Source of the DNA: Penium margaritaceum
Taxonomy: Eukaryota; Streptophyta; Zygnematophyceae; Desmidiales; Peniaceae
Assembly: GCA_023375785.1 (NCBI GenBank)
Contig: SZWC01008576.1
Location: 9,188-73,187 of the forward strand
Length of the DNA stretch: 64,000 nucleotides
Direction of reading: 5' to 3'
Of the stretch, positions 1-11,059 are shown piece after piece. The translations under genes and the position numbers were made by a program. Below the pieces are notes generated by a model. It ran no database searches and had not been told where the DNA came from. It saw only the letters and a program-made list of their open reading frames with translations. Every line of letters starts with the position of its first letter. Position 1 is the first letter of the stretch.

Positions 1-1590
1 TAAGTGCGTGTAAGTGCGTGTAAGTGCGTGTAAGTATGTGTAAGTTTGTGTAAGTTTGTGTAAGTGAATGTAAGTTCGTGTAAGTGGGTGTAAGTGTGTG
101 TAATTGCGTGTAAGTGCGTGTAAGTGCATGTAAGTGCGTGTAAGTACGTGTTAGTTTGTGTAAGTGAATGTAAGTTCGTATAAGTGCGTATAAGTGTGTG
201 TAAGTGTGTATAAGTGCATGTAAGTACGTGTAAGTACATGTAAGTGCGTGTAAGTCTGTGTAAGTGTGTGTAAGTGCGTGTAATTGCATGTAAGTACGTG
301 CAAGTGTGTGTAAGTACATGTAGGTATGTGTAAGCACATGTAAGTGCGTGTAAGTACGTGTTAGTGTGTATGAGTGCATGTAAGAGCGTGTAAGTGCATG
401 TAAGTGTGTGTAAGTACAGTTTAAGTTCGTGTAAGTGTAGGAAAGTGCGTGTAAGTGCTTATACGTGCTTGTAAGTGCAGTTTAAGTGGATGTAGTTTTG
501 TGTATTTTTGTGTAAGTGCAAGAGTGTGTGTAAGTGCATGTAAGTGCGTGTACGTGCGTGTAAGTGCGTGCAAGTACGTGTAAGTATGTGTAAGTGCGTA
601 TAAGTGCGTGTAAGTGTGTACAAGTGCGTGTAAGAGTGTATTTTAGTGCATATAAGTATGTATAAGTGCGTGTAAGTGCGTGTAAGTGCGTATAAGTGTG
701 TGTAAGTGCGTGTGGGTGTGTGTAGGTGTGTGTAAGTGCGTATATGTACATGTAAGTGCGTGTAAGTGTGTGTAAGTACGTATACATGCGTCTAAGTGAG
801 TGTAAGTGCGTGTAAGTACGTGTAAGTGTGTGTAAGTATGTGTAAGTGCGTCTAAGTGTGTGTTAGTGCGTATGAGTGCGTGTAAGAGCGTGTAAGTGCA
901 TGTAAGTGCGTGTAAAATGCGGTTTAAGTTCGTGTAAGTGAGTGTAAATGCGTGTAAGTACGTGTAAGGTGGTGTAAGTGTGTGTTAGTGTGTGTAAGTG
1001 CTAAACGTGCGTGTAAGTACGTATAAGTGCGTGTAAGTGCGTGTAAGTGCGTATAAGTATGTATAAGTGCGTGTAAGTGCGTGTAAGTATGTGTAAATGC
1101 GTGTAAGTGCGTGTAAGTGCGTGTAAGTACGTGTAAGTTTGTGTAAGTGCGTGTAAGTGCGTGCAAGTGCGTGTAAGTACATGTACATGCGTCTAAGTGT
1201 GTGTAAGTGCGTGTAAGTGTAGTTTAAGTGGGTGCTATTTTGTGTAAGTTCGTATAAGTGCATGTAAGTGCGTGTAAGTGCATGTAAGTGAGTGTAAGTG
1301 CGACTAAGTACGTTTAAGTACATGTAAGTGCGTGTACGTGCATATAAGTGCGTACCAGTACATCTAAGTGTGTATTAGTGTGTGTATGTGTGTGTAAGTA
1401 CGTGTCAGTGTGTGTAAGTGTGTGTAAGTGTGTGTAAGTGCATGAAGGTGCATGTAGGTACGTGTAAGTGCGTGTCAGTACGTGTAAGTGCATGTACGTG
1501 CGTGTTAGTGTGTGTAGGTACGTATAAGTGCATGTAAGTACGTGCAAGTGCGTCTAAGTGCATGTAAGTGCGTGTAAGTGCGTGTAAGTG

Positions 1591-1912
1591 CATGTAAGTG
1601 CGTATAAGTGTGGTTTAAGTACGTGTAAGTTCGTGTAACTGCATGTAATTACATACAAGTGTGTATAAGTACGTGTAAGTGTGTGTAAGTTCGTGTACAT
1701 GTGTGTAAGTGTGTGTAAGTGTGTGTAAGTGCGTGTAAGTGCGTGTAAGTGCATGTAAGTGCGTATAAGTGTGGTTTAAGTACGTGTAAGTTCGTGTAAC
1801 TGCATGTAATTACATACAAGTGTGTATAAGTACGTGTAAGTGTGTGTAAGTTCGTGTACATGTGTGTAAGTGTGTGTAAGTGTGTGTAAGTGCGTGTAAG
1901 TGCGTGTTAGTA
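1591..1912. repeat. 161-bp tandem duplication inside the decamer array
   Basis: Two adjacent, nearly identical copies. The rare landmark TGGTTTAAGTACG starts at 1611 and again at 1772, and is followed in both by the same unusual order of variants (AACTGCATG, AATTACATAC, TTCGTGTACATG). The offset of 161 is not a multiple of ten, so the duplication carries a register-shifting landmark. It is a local expansion with no coding content. Confidence 0.75.
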
Positions 1913-2740
1913 CGTGTAAGTGCAAGTAGAAGTGTGTAAGTACGTGTAAGTGCGTGTAAGAGCATGTAAGTACGTATCACTGCATGTAAGTGCGTGTAAG
2001 TGCGTGTAAGTGTGTGTACGTGCGTGTACGTGCATGTAAGTACGTGTAAGTATGTGTAAGTGCGTGTAAGAGCGTGTAAGTGTGTGTAAGTTTATGTAGG
2101 TGCGTATAAGTGCGTGTAAGTATGTGTGAGTACATGTGAGTGCGTGTAAGTATGTGTAAGTGCGTTTAAGTACGTGTAAGTATGTATACGTACGTGTCAG
2201 TGTGAGTAAGTGTGTGTAAGTGTCTGTAAGTACGTGTAAGTTTGTGTAAGTGTGTGTAAATGCGTATAAGTATGTGTAAGTGTGTATGAGTGCATGTAAG
2301 TATGTGGAAGTGTGTGTAACGTCGTGTAAGAGCGTGTAAGAGCGTATAAGTGCGTATAAGTGCGCGTAAGTGCGTGTAAGTGCGTGTAAGTGTGTGTAAG
2401 TGTGTGTAAGTACGTGTAAGTGCGTGTAAGTGCGTGTAAGTGTGTGTAAGTATGTGTAAGTTTTTGTAAGTGTGTGTACATTCCTGTAAGTGCGTGTAAG
2501 TACGTGTAAGTACGTGTAAGTGCAAGGAAGTGCGTGTAAGTGTCTGTAAGTGCGTGTAAGTGCGTGTAAGTGCGTGTAAGTGCATGTTAGTATGTATAAG
2601 TACGTGTAAGTGCATGTAAGTGCGTATCAGTGTGTGTAAGTACGTGTAAGTGCGTGTAAGTGCATGTAAGTACGTGTAAGTGCGTGTAAGTGCGTGTAAG
2701 TACGTATAAGTACGTGTAAGTGTGTGTAAGAACGTGCAAG

Positions 2741-4950
2741 TGTGTGTAAGTGCGTCTAATGATGTGTTAGTACGCGTGAGTGCGTGTAAGAGCATGTAAG
2801 TGCATGTAAGTACGTATACATGCATCTAAGTGTGTGTAAGTGCGTCTAATGATGTGTTAGTACGCGTGAGTGCGTGTAAGAGCATGTAAGTGCATGTAAG
2901 TACGTATACATGCATCTAAGTGTGTGTAAGTGCGTCTAATGATGTGTTAGTACGCGTGAGTGCGTGTAAGAGCATGTAAGTGCATGTAAGTACGTATACA
3001 TGCATCTAAGTGTGTGTAAGTGCGTCTAATGATGTGTTAGTACGCGTGAGTGCGTGTAAGAGCATGTAAGTGCATGTAAGTACGTATACATGCATCTAAG
3101 TGTGTGTAAGTGCGTCTAATGATGTGTTAGTACGCGTGAGTGCGTGTAAGAGCATGTAAGTGCATGTAAGTACGTATACATGCATCTAAGTGTGTGTAAG
3201 TGCGTCTAATGATGTGTTAGTACGCGTGAGTGCGTGTAAGAGCATGTAAGTGCATGTAAGTACGTATACATGCATCTAAGTGTGTGTAAGTGCGTCTAAT
3301 GATGTGTTAGTACGCGTGAGTGCGTGTAAGAGCATGTAAGTGCATGTAAGTACGTATACATGCATCTAAGTGTGTGTAAGTGCGTCTAATGATGTGTTAG
3401 TACGCGTGAGTGCGTGTAAGAGCATGTAAGTGCATGTAAGTACGTATACATGCATCTAAGTGTGTGTAAGTGCGTCTAATGATGTGTTAGTACGCGTGAG
3501 TGCGTGTAAGAGCATGTAAGTGCATGTAAGTACGTATACATGCATCTAAGTGTGTGTAAGTGCGTCTAATGATGTGTTAGTACGCGTGAGTGCGTGTAAG
3601 AGCATGTAAGTGCATGTAAGTACGTATACATGCATCTAAGTGTGTGTAAGTGCGTCTAATGATGTGTTAGTACGCGTGAGTGCGTGTAAGAGCATGTAAG
3701 TGCATGTAAGTACGTATACATGCATCTAAGTGTGTGTAAGTGCGTCTAATGATGTGTTAGTACGCGTGAGTGCGTGTAAGAGCATGTAAGTGCATGTAAG
3801 TACGTATACATGCATCTAAGTGTGTGTAAGTGCGTCTAATGATGTGTTAGTACGCGTGAGTGCGTGTAAGAGCATGTAAGTGCATGTAAGTACGTATACA
3901 TGCATCTAAGTGTGTGTAAGTGCGTCTAATGATGTGTTAGTACGCGTGAGTGCGTGTAAGAGCATGTAAGTGCATGTAAGTACGTATACATGCATCTAAG
4001 TGTGTGTAAGTGCGTCTAATGATGTGTTAGTACGCGTGAGTGCGTGTAAGAGCATGTAAGTGCATGTAAGTACGTATACATGCATCTAAGTGTGTGTAAG
4101 TGCGTCTAATGATGTGTTAGTACGCGTGAGTGCGTGTAAGAGCATGTAAGTGCATGTAAGTACGTATACATGCATCTAAGTGTGTGTAAGTGCGTCTAAT
4201 GATGTGTTAGTACGCGTGAGTGCGTGTAAGAGCATGTAAGTGCATGTAAGTACGTATACATGCATCTAAGTGTGTGTAAGTGCGTCTAATGATGTGTTAG
4301 TACGCGTGAGTGCGTGTAAGAGCATGTAAGTGCATGTAAGTACGTATACATGCATCTAAGTGTGTGTAAGTGCGTCTAATGATGTGTTAGTACGCGTGAG
4401 TGCGTGTAAGAGCATGTAAGTGCATGTAAGTACGTATACATGCATCTAAGTGTGTGTAAGTGCGTCTAATGATGTGTTAGTACGCGTGAGTGCGTGTAAG
4501 AGCATGTAAGTGCATGTAAGTACGTATACATGCATCTAAGTGTGTGTAAGTGCGTCTAATGATGTGTTAGTACGCGTGAGTGCGTGTAAGAGCATGTAAG
4601 TGCATGTAAGTACGTATACATGCATCTAAGTGTGTGTAAGTGCGTCTAATGATGTGTTAGTACGCGTGAGTGCGTGTAAGAGCATGTAAGTGCATGTAAG
4701 TACGTATACATGCATCTAAGTGTGTGTAAGTGCGTCTAATGATGTGTTAGTACGCGTGAGTGCGTGTAAGAGCATGTAAGTGCATGTAAGTACGTATACA
4801 TGCATCTAAGTGTGTGTAAGTGCGTCTAATGATGTGTTAGTACGCGTGAGTGCGTGTAAGAGCATGTAAGTGCATGTAAGTACGTATACATGCATCTAAG
4901 TGTGTGTAAGTGCGTCTAATGATGTGTTAGTACGCGTGAGTGCGTGTAAG
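2741..4950. repeat. 90-bp higher-order satellite, about 24.5 near-identical copies
   Basis: Nine variant decamers form a 90-bp unit that recurs at fixed spacing with no difference I could find between copies. Landmarks in each unit are GCGTCTAATGATG, TACGCGTGAG and TACGTATACATGCATC. The first and last copies are partial. The unit has a stop codon in each of the three minus-strand frames, unlike the rest of the array, and is also closed on the + strand, so this 2.2 kb is non-coding in all six frames. The identity contrasts sharply with the heavily diverged flanks. It points to recent expansion or homogenisation, or to an assembly artefact in copy number. Confidence 0.95.
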
Positions 4951-7527
4951 TGCATGTAAGTGCGTGTAAGTGCGTATCAGTGCGTGTAAGTACGTGTAAG
5001 TGCGTGTAAGTGTGTGTAAGTACGTGTAAGTACGGTTTACGTTCATGTAAGTATGTGTAAGTGCATGTAAGTGTGTGTAAGTGTGTGTAAGTGTATGTAA
5101 GTGTGGTTTAAGTGTGTGTAATTTCGTGTAAGTTTGTGTAAGTGCATGTAAGTGCGTGTAAGTGTGTGTAAGTGCGTGTAAGTGCGTGTAAGTACGTATA
5201 AGTACGTGTAAGTGTGTGTAAGAACGTGCAAGTGTGTGTAAGTGCGTGTAAGTGCGTGTAGGTGCGTGTAATTTTGTGTAAGTGCGTGGAAGTATGTGTT
5301 TGTAAGTGTAAGTGCGTGTTTGTGCGTGTAAGTATGTGTAAGTGCGTGTAAGTGTGTGTAAGTGGGTGTAAGTGCGTCTAAGTACGTGTACGTTCGTGCA
5401 AGTGCGTGTAAGTGTGTGTAAGTTCGTGTAAGTGCGTGTAAGTGCGTGTAAGTACGTGTAAGTGTGTGTAAGTGCGTGTAAGTGTGTGTAAATGCGTGTA
5501 AGTGTGTATAAGTGCGTCAAAGTGCGTGAAAGTGTGTATAAGTACGTGTATGTGTGTGTAAGTGCGTGTAAGTGCGTGTGACTGCGTGTAAGTATGTGTA
5601 AGTGTGTGTAAGTGTGTGTAAGTTCGTGTAAGTATGTGTAAGTGCATGTAAGTATGTGTAAGTGCGTGTAAGTGCGTGTAAGTACATGTAAGTGCATGCA
5701 AGTACTTAAAAGTGCGTGTAAGTGTGTATAAGTGTGTGTACGTGTGTGTAAGTGTGTGTAAGTGTGTGTAAGTGTGTCTTAGTGCATATGAGTGCATGTA
5801 AGAGCGTGTAAGTGCATGTAAGTGCATGTTAGTGCAGTTTAAGTTCGTATAAGTGAGTGTAATTGCGTTTACGTTTGTGTAAGTTCGTGTAAGTACGTGT
5901 AAGTGCGTATAAGTGTGTGTAAGTGCGTGTATATGTGTATAAGTGCGTGTAAGTGCAGTGTAAGTTCGTGTAAGTGCGTATAAGTGCGTGTAAGTACGTG
6001 TAAGTATGTGTAGGTATGTGTAAGTGTGTGTAAGTGCGTATAAGTGCGTGTATGTATGTGTAACTGCGTGTAGCTTCGTGTAAGTGTTTGTAAGTGCGTG
6101 TACGTGCGTGTATGTACGTGTAAGTACGTGTAAGTATGTGTAAGTGCAAGTAAGTGCGTGTAAGTATGTGTAAGTATGTATAAGTATGAATACATTTGTG
6201 TAAGTGCGTGTAAGTGCGTGTAAGTGCGTGTAAGTGTGTGTAAGTGCATGTAAGTACGGTTTATGTTTGTGGAAGTGCGTGTAAGTGCATGTAATTGCGT
6301 GTAAGTACACGTAAGTGCGTAAAAGTGCATGTAAGTACGTGTAAGTGCGTGCAAGTGCAGTTTTAGTGGGTGTTATTTTGTTTAAGTTCGTGTAAGTGCG
6401 TGTAAGTGCAGGTAAGTGTATATAAGTACGTATAAGTGCGTATAAGTGCGTGTAAGTGCGTGTAAGTGCGTGTAAGTGCGTGCAAGTACATATAAGTGCG
6501 TATAAGTGTGTGTAAGTGCGTGTAAGTACGTGTAAGTGCGTGTAAGTACCTGTTAGTGTGTGAAAGTGCATGTAAGTGTGTGCAAGTGCGTGTAAGTGTA
6601 GTTCAAGTGCGTGTAAGTTTGTATTAGTGCGTGTAAGTATGTGTAAGTTTGTGTAAGTGCGTGTAAGTGCGTGTAAGTGTGTGTAAGTACGTATAAGTGC
6701 GTGTAAGTGTGTGTTAGTATGTGTAAGTGTGTGTAAGTGTGTGTAAGTGTGTCTAAGTGCGTGTTAGTGTGTGTAAGTGCGTGCAAGTGTGTGTAACTGC
6801 ATGTCAGTGCCTGTAAGTGCATGTAAGTGCATATCAGTGTGTGTAAGTGCGTGTAAGTACGTGTAAGTACGTGTAAGTGCGTGTAAGTACATGTAAGTGT
6901 GTGTAAGTGCGTGTAAGTATGTGTAAGTATGTGTAAGTGTGTGTAAGTGCATGTAAGTGCGTGTAAGTGTGTGTAAGTGCGTGTAAGTGCGGTTTAAGTT
7001 TGTGTAAGTTCTTGTAAGTGTATGTAACTGCATGTAAGTGCGTGTAAGTGCGTGTAAGTGCATAAAAGTGTGTGTAAGTGCGTGTGAGTGCATTTTAAGT
7101 GGGTGTAATTTTGTGTATGCTCGTGTAAGTACATGTAAGTGTGTGTAAGTACGTGTAAGTACGTGTAAGTGTGTGTAAGTGTGTGTAAGTACGTGTAAGT
7201 ACGTGTAAGTGCGTGTAAGTGCCTGTTAGTGCGTGTAAGTACGAGTAAGTGCGTGCAAGTGCGTATAAGTGTGGTTTAGTGAGTGTAAGTTTTTGTAAGT
7301 ATGTTTAAGTGCATGTAAGTTTGCGTAAGTGTGTGTAAGTGCGTGTAAGTGTGTATAAGTGCGTGTAAGCGTGTGTTAGTACGAGTAAGTGTGTGTTAGT
7401 GCGTGTAATTGTGTGCAAAAGTGTGTAAGTACGTGTAAGTGCGTGTAAGTGCATGTAAGTGCGTGTAAGTGTGTGTAAGTGTGTGTAAGTGCGTGTAAGT
7501 GTGAGTAAGGAAGTAGAAGTACGTGTA

Positions 7528-7849
7528 AATGCATGTAAGTGCGTGTAAGTGTGTGTAACTGCGTGTAAGTACGTGTAAGTGCCTGTAAGTGCGTGTAAGT
7601 GAGTGTAAGTGTGTGTAAGTGCGTGTAAGTGCGTGTAAGTGCGTGTAAGTATGTATAAGTGCATGTAAGTATGTGTAAGTACGTGTAAGTGTGTGTAAGT
7701 GTGTGTAAGTACGTGTAAGTACGTGTAAGTGCGTGTAAGTGCGTGTAAGTGTGTGTAAGTGCATGTAAGTGCGTGTAAGTGTGTGTAACTGCGTGTAAGT
7801 ACGTGTAAGTGCCTGTAAGTGCGTGTAAGTGAGTGTAAGTGTGTGTAAG
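7528..7849. repeat. 230-bp offset duplication within the array
   Basis: A run of about 90 bp containing the rare variants AACTGCGTG, GTGCCTGTAAG and GTGAGTGTAAG appears at about 7528-7619 and again at about 7758-7849 in the same order. This is a local segmental duplication of decamers. No coding or regulatory content is recognised. Confidence 0.6.
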
Positions 7850-10199
7850 TGCGTGTAAGTGTGTGTGACTGCGTGTAAGTATGTGTAAGAGTGTGTAAGT
7901 ACGTGTAAGTATGAGTAAGTGCGTGTAAGTACGTGTAAGTCCGTGTAAGTGTGTGTAAGTACGTGTAAGTGCGTGTAAGTGCGTGTAAGTGCGTGTAAGT
8001 GTGTGCAAGTGCATGTTAGTGCGTGTTAGTTCGTGTGAGTATGTGTAAGAGTGTATACGTGCATGTAAGTGCATGTTAGTGTGGTTTAAGTACATGTAAG
8101 TGAGTGTAAGTGCGTGTAAGTATGTGTAAGTTCGTTTAAGTGCGTGTAAGTGTGTGTAAGTGCTAAAAGTGCATGTAAGTGCGTGTAAGTGCGTGTAAGA
8201 ACGTGTAAGTGCATGTAAGTGCAGTTTAAGTTCGTATAAGTACATGTAAGTGCGTGTATGTGAAAGTGCATATAAGTGCATGTAAGTGCATGTAAGTATG
8301 TGTAAGTGCATATATGTGCGTGTAAATTTGTATAAGTGTGTGTAAGTGTGTGTAAGTGCGTATAAGTACGTGTAAGTATGTGTAAGTATGTGTAAGTGCA
8401 AATAAGTGAGTGTAAGTATGTGTAAGTGCATGTAAGCATGTGTAAGTGAGTGTAAGTGCGTTAAAGTGCGTGTAAGGGGGTGTAAGTACGTGTAAGTACA
8501 AGTAAGTACCTGTTAGTACGTGTAAGTGTGTGTAAGTGCGTGTAAGTGCGTACAAGTATGTGTAAGTGCGTGTAAGTGCGTGTAAGTGCGTGTAAGTGTG
8601 TGTAAGTGCGTGTAAGTGCCTGTAAGTGCGTGTAAGTGCGTGTGAGTGCAGTTTAAGTGGGTGTAATCTTGTGTAAGTTTGTGTAAGTGCGTGTAAGTGC
8701 GTGTAAGTATGTATAAGTGCATGTAAGTATGTGTAAGTACGTGTAAGTACGTGTAAGAGGGTGTAAGTACATGTACGTGTGTGTAAGTGTGTGTAAGTAC
8801 GTGTAAGTGTGTGTTAGTGCGTGTAAGTGCGTGAAAGTGCGTGCAAGTACGTGTAAGTGCGTGTAAGTGTGTGTAAGTGTGTGTAAGTACGTGTAAGTGC
8901 ATGTAGGTATGTGTAAGTGTGTGTAAGGTCGTGTAAGAGCGTGTGAGAGCGTGTAAGTATGTGTAAGTGCGTGTAAGTGCATGTAAGTATGTGTAAGTGC
9001 GTGTAAGTACGTGTAAGAGCGTGTAAGTACATGTACGTTTGTGTAAGTGTGTGTAAGTACGTGTAAGTGCATGTAAGTATGTGTAAGTGCGTGTAAGTGT
9101 GTGTAAGTGCAAGAAATGGTGTGTAAGTATGTGTAAGTGCATTTAAGTACGTATAACTGCGTGTACGTACGTGTAAGTGCGTGTAAGTGAATGTAAGTGC
9201 GTGAAAGTACGTGTAAGTTTGTGTAAGTGCGTGTAAGTTCCTGTAAGTGCGTGTAAGTGTATTTACGTGCGTGTAAGTGTGTGCAAGTGTGTGTTAGTGC
9301 GTGTAAGTGCGTGTAAGTGCATGCAAGTATGGATAAGTACGTGTAAGTACAAGTATGTGCGTGTAAGTATGTGTAAGTGCCTATAAGCACGTGTAAGTGC
9401 ATGTAAGTGTGTGTAAGTGCGTGTAAGTGCGTGTAAGTATGTGTAAGTGCGTGTAAGTGCGCATAAGTGCGTGTAAGTACGTGTAAGTACGTGTAAGTGC
9501 GTGTAAGTACGTATACGTTGGTGTAAGTGCATGTAAGTGCGTGTAAGTGCGTATTAGTGCGTGTAAGTACGTGTAACTTTGTGCAAGTGAATGTAAGTTC
9601 GTGTAAGTGCGTGTAAGACCGTATAAGTATGTGTAAGTACGTGTAAGTACGTGTAAGTGCGTGTAAGTGTGTGTACGTGTGTGTAAGTGCGTGTAAGTGC
9701 ATGTAAGTACGTGTAAAAGCGTGTAAGTGAGTATAAGTGTGTGTAAATACATGTAAGTTTGTGTAAGTGAATATAAGTTTGTGTAAGTGCGAGTAAGTAC
9801 ATGCAAGTGCTTATAAGTGCGTGTAAGTACGTGGTAAGTATGTGTAAGTGCATGTAAGTGTGTGTAAGTGTGTGTAAGTGTGTGTAAGTACATGTAAGTG
9901 TGTGTAAGTGCGTGTAAGTGTGTGTTAGTGCGTGTGAGTGCGTGTAAGAGCGTGTAAGTGCATGTAAGTACGTATAAGTGCGGTTTAAGTTCGTGTAAGT
10001 GAGTGTTAGTGTGTGTAAGTATGTGTACGTTCGTGTAAGTACGTGTAAGTGCGTGTAAGTGCTAAAAGTGCGTGTAAGTGTGTGTAAGTGCGTGTAAGTG
10101 CAGTTTAAGTTCGTGTAAGTGCGCATAAGTGCGTGTAAGTGCGTGTAAGTATGTGTAAGTGTGTGTAAGTGCGTGTAAGTGCGTGTAAGTATGTGGAAG

Positions 10200-10210
10200 C
10201 TATGCTGACC
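10200..10210 (+). repeat. Left terminal inverted repeat of the DNA transposon
   Basis: CTATGCTGACC is the exact reverse complement of 11049-11059. Beyond 11 bp the two ends differ, though both continue into GATCGA-type subterminal motifs. Confidence 0.8.
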
Positions 10211-10589
10211 ACCCTACTAAGTGATCGATGATCGATCTCTATCTCTTGGAGCAAGTGATCGACGATCGACGATCAATGAGGACAGAAAGTGCTTAGAATG
10301 GGCTAAAACTGGGCAGTCTCCTACTTTCATCCATGGCATATCCACTCCCACACTAAATCCTCCCTTTTATGCATCTTATGAATAAGGGTCATCAAACTCT
10401 TATCCACACATGTAGCATAGGTAGAGTGTCCACATTGCGGACCCCGGTTCATTTGCTAAGTTGTCTGGGTGTGTCCCCAGCCCAACCATATGGTAGGCCG
10501 AAAACAAAAAGGCGCTGAGGCATTCTTGATCACGACAGAAGGACAAAAGAAAATTGAAACTCGCGGTAGCTGCCTCGGATATGGCGCAT

Positions 10590-10625
10590 GACTGCCTGCG
10601 CGTCAGTTCATACGCGCAGGCAGTC
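10590..10625. other. Perfect 14-bp hairpin inside the DNA transposon
   Basis: Left arm GACTGCCTGCGCGT (10590-10603) and right arm ACGCGCAGGCAGTC (10612-10625) are perfectly complementary around an 8-base loop. It is GC-rich and therefore very stable in DNA cruciform or RNA form. Its function is unknown. It could be an internal inverted repeat of the transposon or the footprint of a nested insertion. Confidence 0.85.
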
Positions 10626-10657
10626 CTCCTCGCCTATCTAGAGGCAGGAGCCACCTG

Positions 10658-10701
10658 CACCTCTTGACGCGCAGGCCACACCGCCTGCCCGTCAAGAGGT
10701 G
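10658..10701. other. 19-bp hairpin with one mismatch inside the DNA transposon
   Basis: Left arm at 10658-10676 (CACCTCTTGACGCGCAGGC) pairs with 10683-10701 at 18 of 19 positions around a 6-base loop. It lies 32 bp after the first hairpin and shares the GCAGGC core with it, so the two may derive from one duplicated motif. Confidence 0.85.
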
Positions 10702-11048
10702 CCTGTTTTCCGCTCTCAGGCTGTCAACCGCCTTATCATCCGCAAGAAAAATCCCCCATCCCCCCCAACCGCCGGTTTGCATCGCAAACTGACGGGTTTG
10801 GGGAGGGGGGGGGGTGAATGCGTTCAGAGAGCATGGGTCCCACCCCTCCCGCCAGCTCCTCCGAAACCCACCACATCGTCGTTTGCGTTCAATGGACGTT
10901 GGCGTGGACCCCCCTCCCCACCCCCCTCCGCCACACTTCGCCGCACCGCCACTAAGTGTCGCGGGGGGGGGGGGGTCGCTGCCGACGTCAACGTCAACAT
11001 GGTCGATGACTGAAGATCGTCAACCACCTCCAGGTGGTCGATGATCGA

Positions 11049-11059
11049 GGTCAGCATAG
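11049..11059 (-). repeat. Right terminal inverted repeat of the DNA transposon
   Basis: GGTCAGCATAG is the reverse complement of 10200-10210, and the decamer array resumes immediately after it. Confidence 0.8.

Larger units (their letters stand above)
1..10199. repeat. Degenerate 10-bp tandem array, block A
   Basis: Continuous head-to-tail copies of a decamer with + strand consensus TGTAAGTGCG. The commonest variants are TGTAAGTACG, TGTAAGTGTG, TGTAAGTGCA and TGTATAAG-type units, mostly transitions. Occasional 1-4 bp indels, for example in the AGTTTAAG and CTAAAAG blocks, shift the register. The left end runs out of the window, and the right end is interrupted by a DNA transposon at 10200. 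No gene is seen. The many minus-strand ORFs (repeating Thr-His-Leu-His-Ala-Leu-Thr-Arg-Thr-Tyr) follow from the decamer having no minus-strand stop, and they overlap each other in different frames. It is not the plant telomere repeat TTTAGGG. Whether it is centromeric, subtelomeric or interstitial cannot be told. Confidence 0.97.
10200..11059. mobile_element. Non-autonomous DNA transposon (MITE-like), 860 bp
   Basis: Unique, GC-rich sequence interrupts the array. Its ends are an exact 11-bp inverted repeat: CTATGCTGACC at 10200-10210 and GGTCAGCATAG at 11049-11059. The flanking octamers TGTGGAAG (10192-10199) and TGTGTAAG (11060-11067) agree at 7 of 8 bases. Removing the element plus one octamer restores the 10-bp register of the array, so an 8-bp target duplication is likely. 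Subterminal GATCGA/GATGATCGA motifs cluster near both ends, as transposase-binding repeats often do. No transposase or other convincing ORF is present. An 8-bp duplication would fit hAT-type elements, but the terminal sequence is not diagnostic, so the superfamily stays open. Other contents are two strong hairpins and G-runs at about 10800-10814 and 10963-10975. Confidence 0.8.

Noticed and set aside
1-10199. CRISPR array
   Set aside because: No constant repeat with unique spacers. Decamers are contiguous and the setting is eukaryotic with LTR retrotransposons.
10699-11013. 104-codon + strand Pro/Arg-rich ORF in the DNA transposon
   Set aside because: Low complexity from GC-rich, G-run-containing sequence; overlapping ORFs on both strands; no recognisable domain.
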